DNA of 48,165 nucleotides from an uncultured Phycicoccus sp. (GTDB taxonomy: Bacteria > Actinomycetota > Actinomycetes > Actinomycetales > Dermatophilaceae), in assembly GCF_947495705.1 (NCBI RefSeq), contig NZ_CANLZR010000016.1:1-48165 (forward strand). Reading direction: 5' to 3'. The position numbers and the translations under genes were made by a program. The notes beneath the pieces are model-generated. The model saw only the letters and a program-made list of their open reading frames with translations. It had not been told where the DNA came from and made no database searches. Of the stretch, positions 29,198-38,136 are shown piece by piece; position 1 is the stretch's first letter, and each line of letters begins with the position of its first letter.

Positions 29198-30278
29198 CCG
29201 AGGCCGCGTGGGCCCCGGCGGCCGCCGCGAGCAGGAACGGCGCCGGGTCCTCGTCGAGCCCCCGACCCATCGTCGACAACGCGACCGGGCTGCCCCGGAG
29301 CGCCTCGAGCAGGCCGTCCGCGGGCACGTCGACCGGGGTGAGCGACGCCCGGGCCGCCGTGACGAGGTCGTCGAGCTGGCGGCGCACGAGCGCGTCGAGG
29401 CCGCGGTCCGGCAGCGCCGTCACCGGCACGTCGGCGGGCGTCAGCAGGGCCCGCCCGTAGGCGGTGCGGCTGTGGTGGCTGATCCCGTGGTGCCGCTCGC
29501 GCCGGTCGGTCCCCGAGACCCGCAGCGACGCGACGCTGCGCCCGCCGAGGACGTCGACGGCGTGCAGCGCGTCGGCGGCCGCGACCCCCGAGTACCCCCA
29601 GCGGGTGCCGGTGCCGACGTTCCCCGGGCCTTGGGCGACGACGACGACGTCGGCACCGACCACGTGATGGGCCGCGAGCAGGCCGGTGTGCACCGTGACC
29701 GCCTCGTGGTCCCCACCGAAGGCCTGCCCCACCGTGAGGCACGCCTCGAGCCACCCGGCACCCCGCAGCCCGGCGACGGCACGGGAGAACGCGGCCGGCA
29801 GCGCCCCGCCGTCGGTCATGACGTAGGCCACCCGCGCCGCAGGTCGCACGGCGCGCACGCCGGCCACCACCGCCGGCAGGGCGCTGTGCAGGTCGGCGAC
29901 GACGACGGGCAGTGCCTCGAGGTCGTCGGCGTCGGCGAGGGCCGCGTGGTGCGGGCTGTCCTGCTCGTCGACGGCGAGCAGCATCTGCTGGAGCGGGGTG
30001 TAGCGCGCCTTGACGATGTGCCCCGGCCCGGCCGCCGGGTCCTCGGGCAGCACGTCGGCCCGGGCGACGACGAAGGCCAAGCCGCCCGTCCCGAGACCGC
30101 GCAGCAGCGCGGAGGCGTTCAGGAGGACCCGTTCGCCCGCCGCGGGGACGCCGGTCACCGAGGTGTAGGCGAGGGCGCGCACCGTCTCGGGGCTCCCCGC
30201 GAGGGCGACGACGAGCTCGGCGGCCCCCGGCCACTGCCGGCGGTGCTCGACCACGGTCCCGGCGCGCCACTGCATCAC
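29181..30278 (-). CDS. DUF3866 family protein
   Basis: This 365-residue protein is a member of a family conserved beside pafB in many actinobacteria; function is unknown. Visible features are HIVKARYTPLQQML near residue 90, a glycine-rich AQGPGNVGTGTRWGYSG, and SHHSRTAYGRALLTP. The GTG at 30278 is preferred to the adjacent ATG at 30275 because TACGCT (30291-30286) lies seven bases upstream. No transmembrane segment or known nucleotide-binding motif is evident. Confidence 0.82.
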   Translation of the reverse strand: MMQWRAGTVVEHRRQWPGAAELVVALAGSPETVRALAYTSVTGVPAAGERVLLNASALLRGLGTGGLAFVVARADVLPEDPAAGPGHIVKARYTPLQQMLLAVDEQDSPHHAALADADDLEALPVVVADLHSALPAVVAGVRAVRPAARVAYVMTDGGALPAAFSRAVAGLRGAGWLEACLTVGQAFGGDHEAVTVHTGLLAAHHVVGADVVVVAQGPGNVGTGTRWGYSGVAAADALHAVDVLGGRSVASLRVSGTDRRERHHGISHHSRTAYGRALLTPADVPVTALPDRGLDALVRRQLDDLVTAARASLTPVDVPADGLLEALRGSPVALSTMGRGLDEDPAPFLLAAAAGAHAASVSERP

Positions 30279-30285
30279 GCCCGGC

Positions 30286-30307
30286 AGCGTAGCGGCCCGT
30301 GTACCGT
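30286..30307. promoter_or_regulatory. divergent -10 boxes of DUF3866 and pafB
   Basis: TACGCT on the minus strand (30291-30286) is seven bases before the DUF3866 GTG, and TACCGT on the plus strand (30302-30307) is seven bases before the pafB GTG. Both mRNAs would be leaderless, and the boxes are ten bases apart, so shared regulation is likely. Confidence 0.55.
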
Positions 30308-30314
30308 CTGGCGG

Positions 30315-31328
30315 GTGAGCAGCGAGTCCGGGGGCGGTGCGCCGAGCGCGGCCCAGGTGAAGACCGAGCGACTGCTCAACCTCGTCCTGGTCCTGCTGTA
30401 CACCCGGCGGCCGCTGTCCAAGGCCCAGATCCGGCAGCTCGTGCCGCAGTACGGCACCAACGCGTCCACCGAAGCCTTCGAGCGGATGTTCGAGCGCGAC
30501 AAGGACGAGCTGCGCGAGCTCGGGATCCCGCTCGTCACCGAGGACATCGACGTGCTGTGGGACGACGAGCCCGGCTACCGCATCCACCAGCGCGACTACG
30601 CCCTGCCCGACATCGAGTTCGAGCCCGACGAGCTGGCCGTGCTCGGGCTCGCGAGCCGGACCTGGGCGCAGGCCTCGCTGGCCGGACCCGCCGCCCAGGC
30701 GCTGCGCAAGCTCCGCGCGGCCGGGGTCGAGCGGGACGTCGGCGCGCTCATCGGCATCGAGCCCCGGCTGCGCACCACCGAGCCGGCCTTCGACGCCGTC
30801 AAGGACGCCGTGCTGCGGCGGGTGCGGCTCCGCTTCGACTACCGGCGGGCGGAGGCGCCCGAGGCCACCTCACGGCGCGTCGAGCCGTGGTCGCTCGTGT
30901 CCTGGCACGGCCACTGGTACCTCAACGCCTACGACGAGGACCGTGCGGCGCCCCGCGTCTTCCGGCTCTCCCGCATCACCGGCCCGGTCCGGACCGCCGG
31001 GGCCCCGGGGGCCTTCGAGGTCCCGGCCGACCACGAGCCCGAGGTCATGACCCGCACGGCTGCCGCCCCCGCGGCCCAGCCGAGCCCGGCCGTACTGCGG
31101 GTCCGCCAGGGCACCGGCCACGCACTGCGTCGCCGGGCCCGCACGGTCGGCGACGTCGACGACGTCTGGTCGCTCGTCGACCTCGACTACGGCGACCTCG
31201 ACGCGTTCGCCGAGGAGGTCGCGGGGTACGGCGCGGACGTGGTCGTCGAGCAGCCGCGCGAGCTCGTGGACGCCGTCCTCGGGCGGCTGCGCGGTGCCCT
31301 CACGGCCCACGGGGGAGGGGAGCGCTGA
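30315..31328 (+). CDS. pafB: PafB, WYL-domain transcriptional activator
   Basis: PafB and PafC form a heterodimer that activates the LexA-independent DNA-damage response in mycobacteria. The 337-residue protein has an N-terminal winged-helix HTH (about 15-95; LSKAQIRQLVPQYG), a WYL domain with SWHGHWYLNAY near residue 195, and a C-terminal WCX region. The GTG start is defined by the -10 box seven bases upstream. The stop overlaps the pafC ATG by one base. Confidence 0.94.
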   Translation: MSSESGGGAPSAAQVKTERLLNLVLVLLYTRRPLSKAQIRQLVPQYGTNASTEAFERMFERDKDELRELGIPLVTEDIDVLWDDEPGYRIHQRDYALPDIEFEPDELAVLGLASRTWAQASLAGPAAQALRKLRAAGVERDVGALIGIEPRLRTTEPAFDAVKDAVLRRVRLRFDYRRAEAPEATSRRVEPWSLVSWHGHWYLNAYDEDRAAPRVFRLSRITGPVRTAGAPGAFEVPADHEPEVMTRTAAAPAAQPSPAVLRVRQGTGHALRRRARTVGDVDDVWSLVDLDYGDLDAFAEEVAGYGADVVVEQPRELVDAVLGRLRGALTAHGGGER

Positions 31329-32317
31329 TGCCGCCCGTCCCCCAGGAGACCGCCACCGCGCGGCTCGCCCGGCTGCTCACGATGGTGCCGTGGCTCGTGA
31401 ACCGGCAGGGCATCGACCTCGCCCAGGCCGCCGAGGACCTCGGCGTCACGACGGGCCAGCTCGAGGCCGACCTCCGGCTGCTCTTCCTCTGCGGGTACGG
31501 GCAGCTGCCCGACGAGCTCATCGAGGCCGACTGGGAGGGCGGGCGCGTCTTCGTCGGCAACGCCGACTCCATCGCCCGCCCGCTGCGGCTCGGGGTCGAC
31601 GAGGCCGTGACGCTCATCGTCGGGCTGCGGGCCCTGCGCGAGGTCCCGGGGCTCGACGAGCGGGACGCCGTCGACCGCGCGCTCGCGAAGCTGGAGTCCG
31701 CGGCCGGCGATGCCGCGGCACCGGCGAGCCGGGTCCGCGCCGAGGTCGCCGAGGGCGGCTCCCCGGAGCTGCTCGCCCGGGCCCGGCAGGCCATCGCCGA
31801 CCGGCGCCGCATCCACCTGCGCTACGTCGTGCCCGCCCGCGACGAGGCCACCGAGCGTGACGTCGACCCGATGCGCGTCGTGGGGATCGACGGTCAGTGG
31901 TACCTCGAGGGCTGGTGCCACCGGGCCGAGGACACCCGGCTGTTCCGGATGGACCGCGTGGAGCAGCTCACCGTCCTCGACGTCGACGGCACGCCGCCCC
32001 CCGAGGCCAGCGAACGCGACCTGTCCGAAGGCACCTTCCGCCCGGCGCCGGACGACGTCGTCGTCACGTTGCGGCTCCTGCCCGGCGCCACGTGGGTGTC
32101 CGACTACTACCCGGTCGACTCGGTCCAGGAGGTGCCTGCCGCCGACGGTGGCGGGCAGGTGGTCACCCTGCGGACCGCCGACACCGCGTGGCTGCGGCGG
32201 CTCCTCTGGCGTCTCGGCGGACGGGGGCACGTCATCGAGCCCGCCGACGTCGTCGCCGAAGTGCGCGAGGGCGCTCACGCCGCCCTGGCCACCTACGGCC
32301 GCACCGGGGAGCGCTGA
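31328..32317 (+). CDS. pafC: PafC, WYL-domain transcriptional activator
   Basis: The partner of PafB has 329 residues: an HTH domain (ARLARLLTMVPWLVNRQGIDLAQAAEDLGV, about 10-40), the WYL domain with GIDGQWYLEGWCHRAEDTR near residue 185, and a WCX extension. The overlapping TGATG junction with pafB predicts equal synthesis of the two halves, as expected for a heterodimer. Confidence 0.94.
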   Translation: MPPVPQETATARLARLLTMVPWLVNRQGIDLAQAAEDLGVTTGQLEADLRLLFLCGYGQLPDELIEADWEGGRVFVGNADSIARPLRLGVDEAVTLIVGLRALREVPGLDERDAVDRALAKLESAAGDAAAPASRVRAEVAEGGSPELLARARQAIADRRRIHLRYVVPARDEATERDVDPMRVVGIDGQWYLEGWCHRAEDTRLFRMDRVEQLTVLDVDGTPPPEASERDLSEGTFRPAPDDVVVTLRLLPGATWVSDYYPVDSVQEVPAADGGGQVVTLRTADTAWLRRLLWRLGGRGHVIEPADVVAEVREGAHAALATYGRTGER

Positions 32318-32319
32318 GC

Positions 32320-32634
32320 GTGCTGCCGTGGTGGGGCTGGGTGGCCCTGTGGGGCGTCCTCGTCCTCGGGGGCGCGCTGCTCGTCGGCCTCCGGGCGCGC
32401 ACGGCCTGGCGGAGCGCGAAGGCGCTGGGCGCCGAGGTGTCCCGGGCCGGGGCTGTGCTCGCGGAGCTCGACACCCACGCCGAGCGTCTCCGCGACGCAG
32501 CCGAGTCGCGCACAGCCGTCACGCAGGACCCGCACAGCCTCCGCGAGGAGTATCGGCGACGTCGCGCCGACCAGGTCGCGACCCGCTCCGCACGCCGGGC
32601 AGCGCGGATGCCGCGCTGGGCCCGCGTAGACTGA
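32320..32634 (+). CDS. small single-pass membrane protein between pafC and tatA
   Basis: This 104-residue protein has one N-terminal transmembrane helix (about 2-22, rich in tryptophan) followed by an arginine- and alanine-rich, probably helical or coiled-coil, cytoplasmic tail. Its GTG starts three bases after the pafC stop, so it belongs to the pafBC transcript. A protein of this shape at this locus is common in actinobacteria; I do not know a function. Its last codons overlap the tatA -10 box. Confidence 0.78.
   Translation: MLPWWGWVALWGVLVLGGALLVGLRARTAWRSAKALGAEVSRAGAVLAELDTHAERLRDAAESRTAVTQDPHSLREEYRRRRADQVATRSARRAARMPRWARVD
32627..32632 (+). promoter_or_regulatory. -10 box of tatA-tatC
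   Basis: TAGACT overlaps the end of the small membrane protein gene. The mRNA would have a leader of about 30 bases with a strong GAAGGAGATGG ribosome-binding site at 32653-32663. Confidence 0.5.
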
Positions 32635-32669
32635 CCACCGACATCGATCTCTGAAGGAGATGGACACCC

Positions 32670-32975
32670 ATGGGCCGCATCGGACCTACCGAGATCATCA
32701 TCATCGCGGTGCTGATCATCCTCATCTTCGGCTGGAAGCGCCTGCCCGACGCGGCTCGCAGCCTGGGCCGCTCCGCCCGGGTGTTCAAGTCCGAGGTCGA
32801 CGAGATGAAGAAGGACAACGAGGCCAACAAGTCGGCCGCGTCCACCGAGACCGTCCGTGGTGAGTCCATCACCCAGGACCGCGCCGTCGAGGACGTCGTC
32901 ACTCCGGACGAGACCGGTAACGCCGTCCACGAGAAGTCGCCGAAGACGGACAACCAGTCCGGCCCCGTCGCCTGA
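32670..32975 (+). CDS. tatA: twin-arginine translocase subunit TatA
   Basis: This 101-residue pore-forming component has the short N-terminal membrane helix, the [14 protein letters not shown] hinge with conserved Phe-Gly, an amphipathic helix, and an acidic low-complexity tail. With TatC it exports folded proteins carrying RR signals, such as the peptidase at 19.3-20.3 kb. No separate tatB is visible here, which is usual since actinobacteria encode it elsewhere. Confidence 0.96.
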   Translation: MGRIGPTEIIIIAVLIILIFGWKRLPDAARSLGRSARVFKSEVDEMKKDNEANKSAASTETVRGESITQDRAVEDVVTPDETGNAVHEKSPKTDNQSGPVA

Positions 32976-32998
32976 CGCCTCCACCGACACCCCCCTCC

Positions 32999-33811
32999 AT
33001 GGCCCGACCGCGTCGTCGTCCTCGCGACCCCGAAGGCAGGATGACCCTCTCGGAGCACTTCCGTGAGTTCCGTCGCCGGCTCGTCTTCGCGGCGGCCGCG
33101 ATCTTCGTGGCGGCGGTCGTCGCCGGTGTCTTCTACGACCGGGTCTTCGAGTTCCTCACCGACCCGTTCTACGAGTACGCCCGGGCCAACCCCGACAACG
33201 ACATCAGCCTGAACTTCGGCGAGGCCACGTCCGCGCTGTCCAACCTCATCAGCCTGTCGATCTTCGTCGGGTTCATCGTCGCGAGCCCGGTCGTGCTCTA
33301 CCAGGTGTGGGCGTTCATCGTCCCGGGCCTGACCCGCAAGGAGAAGCGGGTCTCGCTCGCCTTCCTCGCCGCGACGATCCCGCTGTTCCTCGCCGGGTGC
33401 GCGCTGGCGTACGCGATCCTGCCGCAGAGCCTGTCGATCCTCTACGGGCTGAGCCCCGCGGGGACCTCGAACATCCAGCAGGTGTCGATGTACTTCGCGT
33501 TCGTCACCCGCTTCATCCTCGTCTTCGGCATCGGCTTCCTCTTCCCCGTCGTGCTCGTCGGCCTCAACGTCATCGGCGTGATGCCGGCCGCGCGGCTCAT
33601 CAAGGGGTGGCGCGTCGCTGTCGTCCTCATCTTCGTCTTCGCCGCCGTCGCGACCCCGACCGCCGACCCGTTCACGATGTTCGTCTTCGCCGCGCCGCTG
33701 ACCCTCCTGTACTTCGGCGCCTGGCTGCTCTGCCGCTGGCTCGACAAGCGCAAGGCGGCCAAGCGTCCCGAGTGGCTCGACGTCGACGACACCGAAGCCT
33801 CGGAGCTGTGA
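32999..33811 (+). CDS. tatC: twin-arginine translocase subunit TatC
   Basis: TatC is the signal-peptide receptor of the Tat system. The 270-residue protein has six transmembrane helices and the TatC core features LSEHFREFRRRL, FEFLTDPF, and YQVWAFIVPGLTRKEKR. The ATG at 32999 is kept because the preceding RDPEGRM residues are conserved in relatives; an ATG at 33041 with a GAAGGCAGG ribosome-binding site is a credible alternative. Overlap with the lipid kinase start is four bases. Confidence 0.95.
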   Translation: MARPRRRPRDPEGRMTLSEHFREFRRRLVFAAAAIFVAAVVAGVFYDRVFEFLTDPFYEYARANPDNDISLNFGEATSALSNLISLSIFVGFIVASPVVLYQVWAFIVPGLTRKEKRVSLAFLAATIPLFLAGCALAYAILPQSLSILYGLSPAGTSNIQQVSMYFAFVTRFILVFGIGFLFPVVLVGLNVIGVMPAARLIKGWRVAVVLIFVFAAVATPTADPFTMFVFAAPLTLLYFGAWLLCRWLDKRKAAKRPEWLDVDDTEASEL

Positions 33812-34695
33812 CCCGGCTCGGGCTCATCGTCAACCCGACGTCGGGGAGGAACAGTGGCCGCCGGATCGGACTGGAGGCGCTGACGCTGCTCCGGGCGGCG
33901 GGCACCGAGGTCCTCGACCTGTCCGCCGCCGACGCGCGCGGCGCCCTGGAGCACGGCCGCGCCGCCATCGCCGACCGGGCGGTGGACGCGATCGTCGTGG
34001 CCGGCGGCGACGGGATGGTCCACCTGGGGGCGAACCTGTGCGCCGGCACCGACGTCCCGCTCGGGGTGATCGCCGCCGGGACCGGCAACGACATCGCCCG
34101 TGAGCTGGGGCTGCCGGTGCGCGACGCCGCGAAGGCAGTCGAGCGCATCCTGCACGGCCGGACCCGCCCCGTCGACGCGGGACGGCTCGTCACGGCGGCG
34201 GGGGAGGAGCGCTGGTTCGCCGGGGTGCTGGCTGCCGGGTTCGACGCCGTCGTCAACGAGCGGGCGAACCAGTGGCGGTGGCCGAAGGGGCCGATGCGCT
34301 ACAACCTCGCGATCATGCGCGAGCTGCCGGTGTTCCGTCCCCTCCCGTACGTCCTCACCCTCGACGGGCAGCGGATGGACACCGACGCGATGCTCGTCGC
34401 GGTCGGCAACGGGCCCGCCTACGGCGGCGGCATGCGGGTGACCCCGGACGCGGCCTTCGACGACGGGCTGTTCGACGTGCTCGTCCTGCACCGGATCCCG
34501 GTCCACGAGTTCCTCCGGGTCTTCCCGAAGGTCTTCACCGGGGCGCACACGGGTCACCCGGCCGTCGAGATCGTCCGGGCCCGGACGGTCCGGCTCGAGG
34601 CGCGCGGCATCGTGGCCTACGCCGACGGCGAGCGGTTCGCGCCGCTCCCGGTCGACCTCGAGGTCGTCCCGGGCGCGCTGTCGGTCCTGGCGTGA
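33808..34695 (+). CDS. diacylglycerol kinase family lipid kinase
   Basis: This 295-residue protein belongs to the DgkB/YegS fold. It has the N-terminal LIVNPTSGR strand, the phosphate-binding VAGGDGM (G66-G69), AAGTGNDIA, and a C-terminal beta domain with DAAFDDGLFDVLV. It should phosphorylate a lipid such as diacylglycerol or a related polyprenol or sphingoid lipid. The GTG overlaps the tatC stop (GTGA), so it is co-translated with tatAC. Confidence 0.92.
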   Translation: MTRLGLIVNPTSGRNSGRRIGLEALTLLRAAGTEVLDLSAADARGALEHGRAAIADRAVDAIVVAGGDGMVHLGANLCAGTDVPLGVIAAGTGNDIARELGLPVRDAAKAVERILHGRTRPVDAGRLVTAAGEERWFAGVLAAGFDAVVNERANQWRWPKGPMRYNLAIMRELPVFRPLPYVLTLDGQRMDTDAMLVAVGNGPAYGGGMRVTPDAAFDDGLFDVLVLHRIPVHEFLRVFPKVFTGAHTGHPAVEIVRARTVRLEARGIVAYADGERFAPLPVDLEVVPGALSVLA

Positions 34696-34716
34696 CCCCT
34701 GACGTAGCCTGAGCCC

Positions 34717-37524
34717 ATGCCCAGTCCCGCTGAGCGGTATGCCGCAGCCGCGGCCCGGAACCCACGGGAACGCGCAGAGCTCGGGCGCTTCACCGCCGCC
34801 CTCGACTTCCCGCTCGACGAGTTCCAGCTCCGGGCCTGCGAGGCGGTCGAGGAGGGCAAGGGCGTGCTCGTCGCGGCGCCCACCGGCGCCGGCAAGACGA
34901 TCGTCGGCGAGTTCGCCGTGCACCTCGCGCTCGCGACGGGGCGCAAGGCGTTCTACACGACGCCGATCAAGGCCCTGTCGAACCAGAAGTACCACGACCT
35001 CGTCCGCACCCACGGCGCCGCGAACGTCGGCCTGCTGACGGGCGACTCCTCGGTCAACGGCGAAGCCCCGGTGGTCGTCATGACGACCGAGGTCCTCCGG
35101 AACATGATGTACGCCGGCTCGCGCACCCTCACCGGCCTGGGGTTCGTCGTCATGGACGAGGTCCACTACCTCGCCGACCGCTTCCGGGGAGCCGTCTGGG
35201 AGGAGGTCATCATCCACCTGCCGGAGTCCGTGCAGGTCGTGTCGCTGTCCGCGACGGTGAGCAACGCCGAGGAGTTCGGCGCGTGGCTGGCGGAGGTCCG
35301 CGGCAACCACGAGGTCGTCGTCTCCGAGCACCGTCCGGTCCCGCTCTTCCAGCACATGCTCGTGGGCACGACGATGTTCGACCTGTTCGCCGGCAACCGG
35401 GTCAACCCCGATCTGCTGCACGCGATCCGGGGCGCCGAACAGCTGGGCCGCTTCACCGACGACGCGCGCCGGCTCGGCGGTGCCGCGGCGGGGCGGGGCG
35501 GACGCAACCGTCGCGACCGCACGCCACCTCGCGGCCCCGGCGGCGGGCCGGGTGGGCGAGGTTTCGCACGGGGGAGCCGGCCGGCCGGGGGAGCGACCCG
35601 GGCCGAGGTCGTCGAGGACCTCGAGCGCGAGGGGCTGCTGCCCGCCATCACCTTCATCTTCAGCCGGGTCGGCTGCGAGGCCGCCGTGGGGCAGCTGCTC
35701 GCCGCGGGGACCCGGCTCGTGTCGGAGCGCGACGGCGACCGCATCCGCCGCCACGTCGAGGAGCGCGTCGGGTCCCTCGAGGACGAGGACCTCGGCATCC
35801 TCGGGTACTGGGACTTCGTCGAGGGGCTGAGCCGGGGGTTCGCCGCTCACCACGCCGGGATGCTGCCGCTGTTCCGCGAGATCGTCGAGGAGCTGTTCAC
35901 CGACGGCCGGATCCGGGCCGTGTTCGCCACCGAGACCCTGGCGCTCGGGATCAACATGCCGGCCCGCACCGTCGTGCTCGAGAAGCTCGTCAAGTACAAC
36001 GGCGAGGCGCACGTCGACATCACCCCGGCGGAGTACACCCAGCTCACGGGCCGCGCCGGGCGCCGCGGCATCGACGTCGAAGGGCACGCGGTCGTCCAGT
36101 GGACCCGCGGGATGGACCCGATGGCCGTCGGCGGTCTCGCCTCGACCCGCACCTACCCGCTGCGCTCGAGCTTCCGCCCCACGTACAACATGGCCGTCAA
36201 CCTCGTCGGGCAGGTGGGGCGTGAGGTCGCCCGCGAGGTGCTGGAGACCTCCTTCGCCCAGTTCCAGGCCGACCGGGCCGTCGTCGGGATCGCGACCCAG
36301 CTGCGAAAGAACGAGGACGGCCTCGACGGGTACGCGGAGGCGATGCACTGCGACTACGGCGACTTCCGCGAGTACGCCCGGATCCGGCGCGAGCTGGCCG
36401 ACGCCGAGAAGGACGGCCGCAAGTCGCGGGCCGCCTCCCGGCGCGCCGAGGCGGCGGTCTCGATGGAGAGGCTGCGGATCGGCGACGTCATCCGCATCCC
36501 GGCAGGCCGCCGTGCCGGGTGGGCCGTCGTCGTCCAGCCGGCGCGCGCCGCCAAGGGCACCCCGATGGGTCCGGGCGTCGTGACCGAGGACAAGCAGTTC
36601 CGTCGCCTCACCCTCGTCGACGTCCCGGAGCCGGTCGAGGCGGTGGCCCAGGTCAAGGTGCCGCCGCACTTCAACCCGAAGTCACCGAAGGCCCGGCGTG
36701 ACCTCGCGACGTCGCTGCGGATCGCGACGCCACGTGGCATCGAGGATGCCCCCTCGCGCAGGGGCCGGGCCGACGTGACCGCCGCCGAGACCGCCCGGGT
36801 GGAGCACCTGCGGCGGCAGCTGAAGGACCACCCGTGCCACGAGTGCCCCCGGCGCGAGGAGCACGCCCGCTGGGCCGAGCGCTGGTGGCGGCTGAAGCGG
36901 GAGACGACCGGCCTGCAGCGGCGGGTCGAGGGCCGCACCAACACGGTGGCCCGGACCTTCGACCGGATCTGCGACGCGCTCGAGCGGCTCGGCTACCTCG
37001 CCGACGGCGGAACCGTCGTCACCGAGCGGGGTGAGCGGCTCCGCCGCCTCTACACCGAGAAGGACCTGCTCGCCGCGGAGTGCCTGCGACACGACGTGTG
37101 GAAGCGGCTCGACGCCGCCGGGCTGGCCGCCGCCGTGTCCTCCCTCGTGCACGAGCCGCGCCACGAGGAGGCCGACGTCGCCCCGCGGATGCCCACCGAC
37201 GACGTCGCGGATGCGGTGAAGACCATGGAGCGGCTGTGGTCCGAGATCGAGGACCTCGAGGCCGAGCACGACCTGCCGACGACGTCGATGCCCGACGGCG
37301 GCATGGCGTGGATGGTGCACCGCTGGGCCTCGGGCGGCCGGCTCGACGACGTGCTGCGCGGCCAGGACATCGCCGCCGGCGACTTCGTCCGGCGGTGCAA
37401 GCAGCTCGTCGACCTGCTCGACCAGATCGGGGACGCCGCGACCGACACCGAGCTGCGCCGCACGGCCCGGCAGGCCGTCCGGGCGGTCATGCGCGGCGTC
37501 GTCGCCGCGGACCGCCTCGACTGA
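34717..37524 (+). CDS. helY: Ski2/Mtr4-like DEAD/DEAH-box RNA helicase HelY
   Basis: The 935-residue protein has the helicase Q-motif region FQLRACEAV, Walker A APTGAGKT (54-61), DEVH (147-150), SLSATVSNAEEFG, and the motif VI QLTGRAGRRGIDVEG. The C-terminal DSHCT domain follows; a CHECPRREEH stretch sits near residue 707. A glycine/arginine-rich insert at about 255-290 is unlike compact Mtr4 enzymes. It probably acts on structured RNA. TAGCCT (34705-34710) is six bases before the ATG. It follows tatC and the lipid kinase as in mycobacteria. Confidence 0.95.
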   Translation: MPSPAERYAAAAARNPRERAELGRFTAALDFPLDEFQLRACEAVEEGKGVLVAAPTGAGKTIVGEFAVHLALATGRKAFYTTPIKALSNQKYHDLVRTHGAANVGLLTGDSSVNGEAPVVVMTTEVLRNMMYAGSRTLTGLGFVVMDEVHYLADRFRGAVWEEVIIHLPESVQVVSLSATVSNAEEFGAWLAEVRGNHEVVVSEHRPVPLFQHMLVGTTMFDLFAGNRVNPDLLHAIRGAEQLGRFTDDARRLGGAAAGRGGRNRRDRTPPRGPGGGPGGRGFARGSRPAGGATRAEVVEDLEREGLLPAITFIFSRVGCEAAVGQLLAAGTRLVSERDGDRIRRHVEERVGSLEDEDLGILGYWDFVEGLSRGFAAHHAGMLPLFREIVEELFTDGRIRAVFATETLALGINMPARTVVLEKLVKYNGEAHVDITPAEYTQLTGRAGRRGIDVEGHAVVQWTRGMDPMAVGGLASTRTYPLRSSFRPTYNMAVNLVGQVGREVAREVLETSFAQFQADRAVVGIATQLRKNEDGLDGYAEAMHCDYGDFREYARIRRELADAEKDGRKSRAASRRAEAAVSMERLRIGDVIRIPAGRRAGWAVVVQPARAAKGTPMGPGVVTEDKQFRRLTLVDVPEPVEAVAQVKVPPHFNPKSPKARRDLATSLRIATPRGIEDAPSRRGRADVTAAETARVEHLRRQLKDHPCHECPRREEHARWAERWWRLKRETTGLQRRVEGRTNTVARTFDRICDALERLGYLADGGTVVTERGERLRRLYTEKDLLAAECLRHDVWKRLDAAGLAAAVSSLVHEPRHEEADVAPRMPTDDVADAVKTMERLWSEIEDLEAEHDLPTTSMPDGGMAWMVHRWASGGRLDDVLRGQDIAAGDFVRRCKQLVDLLDQIGDAATDTELRRTARQAVRAVMRGVVAADRLD

Positions 37525-37534
37525 GGGCCCCTGC

Positions 37535-37564
37535 TTGACCCCTGTCGACGGACGGGCTGAGACT
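37535..37564 (+). promoter_or_regulatory. promoter of the lipoprotein gene
   Basis: TTGACC (37535-37540) is followed after 18 bases by GAGACT (37559-37564), which ends six bases before the ATG at 37571. This -35/-10 pair supports that start and a leaderless mRNA. Confidence 0.45.
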
Positions 37565-37570
37565 TGTTCC

Positions 37571-38122
37571 ATGGCCTGCGGGTCGTCCCCACGCACCGGG
37601 GTCGCCGGAGCCGTCGCGCTGCTGGTGGCCGTGTCCGGCTGCGCGACCCACGGCGGGCCCCCACGGCCCCAGCACCCGGAGACGTGGCCGCCCACCAACG
37701 CCACGGAGTGCCTGCGGACGCGCCCCGTCGTCGAGTGGGAGCACCACTGGCCGGCCGCCCTCGCCGTCCGTGACTGGCGTCAGCCGGTGGAGGACGGGCG
37801 GGTCGTCGTGGTCCTGTGCGGCCTGGTGTCCGGGGCCTCGTCACCGCCGGCCGACCCGATGGTCTTCACCGTGCACGGCGACGGCGGGGTGGCGGTACCG
37901 CCGGACACGGCGGTCCAGTGGTCGGGGGAGGAGGGGCTCGTCGCGCCCATCGCCGCGACGGCCTCCGGCCCGGGGTCGCTGACCGCCGTGCTGTCACCCC
38001 CACAACCGGAGACGCGCGGCTCGGCGGCCCCTGCCCGGCGCCTGACCGTGTACGTGGTGGCGCAGGACGGGGGGCTGGTCGTCTCGGAGTGCCGGGAGCC
38101 CGCGGCCTGCCTCTGGGACTGA
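37571..38122 (+). CDS. putative lipoprotein of unknown function
   Basis: This 183-residue protein begins with a signal peptide ending in the lipobox VSGC (C24). The rest has no recognised domain: two internal cysteines, beta-strand-like segments, and a C-terminal CREPAAC pair. It occupies the place where mycobacteria have an uncharacterised membrane protein between helY and the 5'-3' exonuclease. It ends 15 bases before the convergent exonuclease stop. Confidence 0.75.
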   Translation: MACGSSPRTGVAGAVALLVAVSGCATHGGPPRPQHPETWPPTNATECLRTRPVVEWEHHWPAALAVRDWRQPVEDGRVVVVLCGLVSGASSPPADPMVFTVHGDGGVAVPPDTAVQWSGEEGLVAPIAATASGPGSLTAVLSPPQPETRGSAAPARRLTVYVVAQDGGLVVSECREPAACLWD

Positions 38123-38136
38123 CGCGCGATTCCGGG

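Noticed and set aside
33812-36669. Long open frame antisense to the lipid kinase and helY
   Set aside because: The sense genes carry all helicase and kinase motifs; the antisense product has no recognisable domain.
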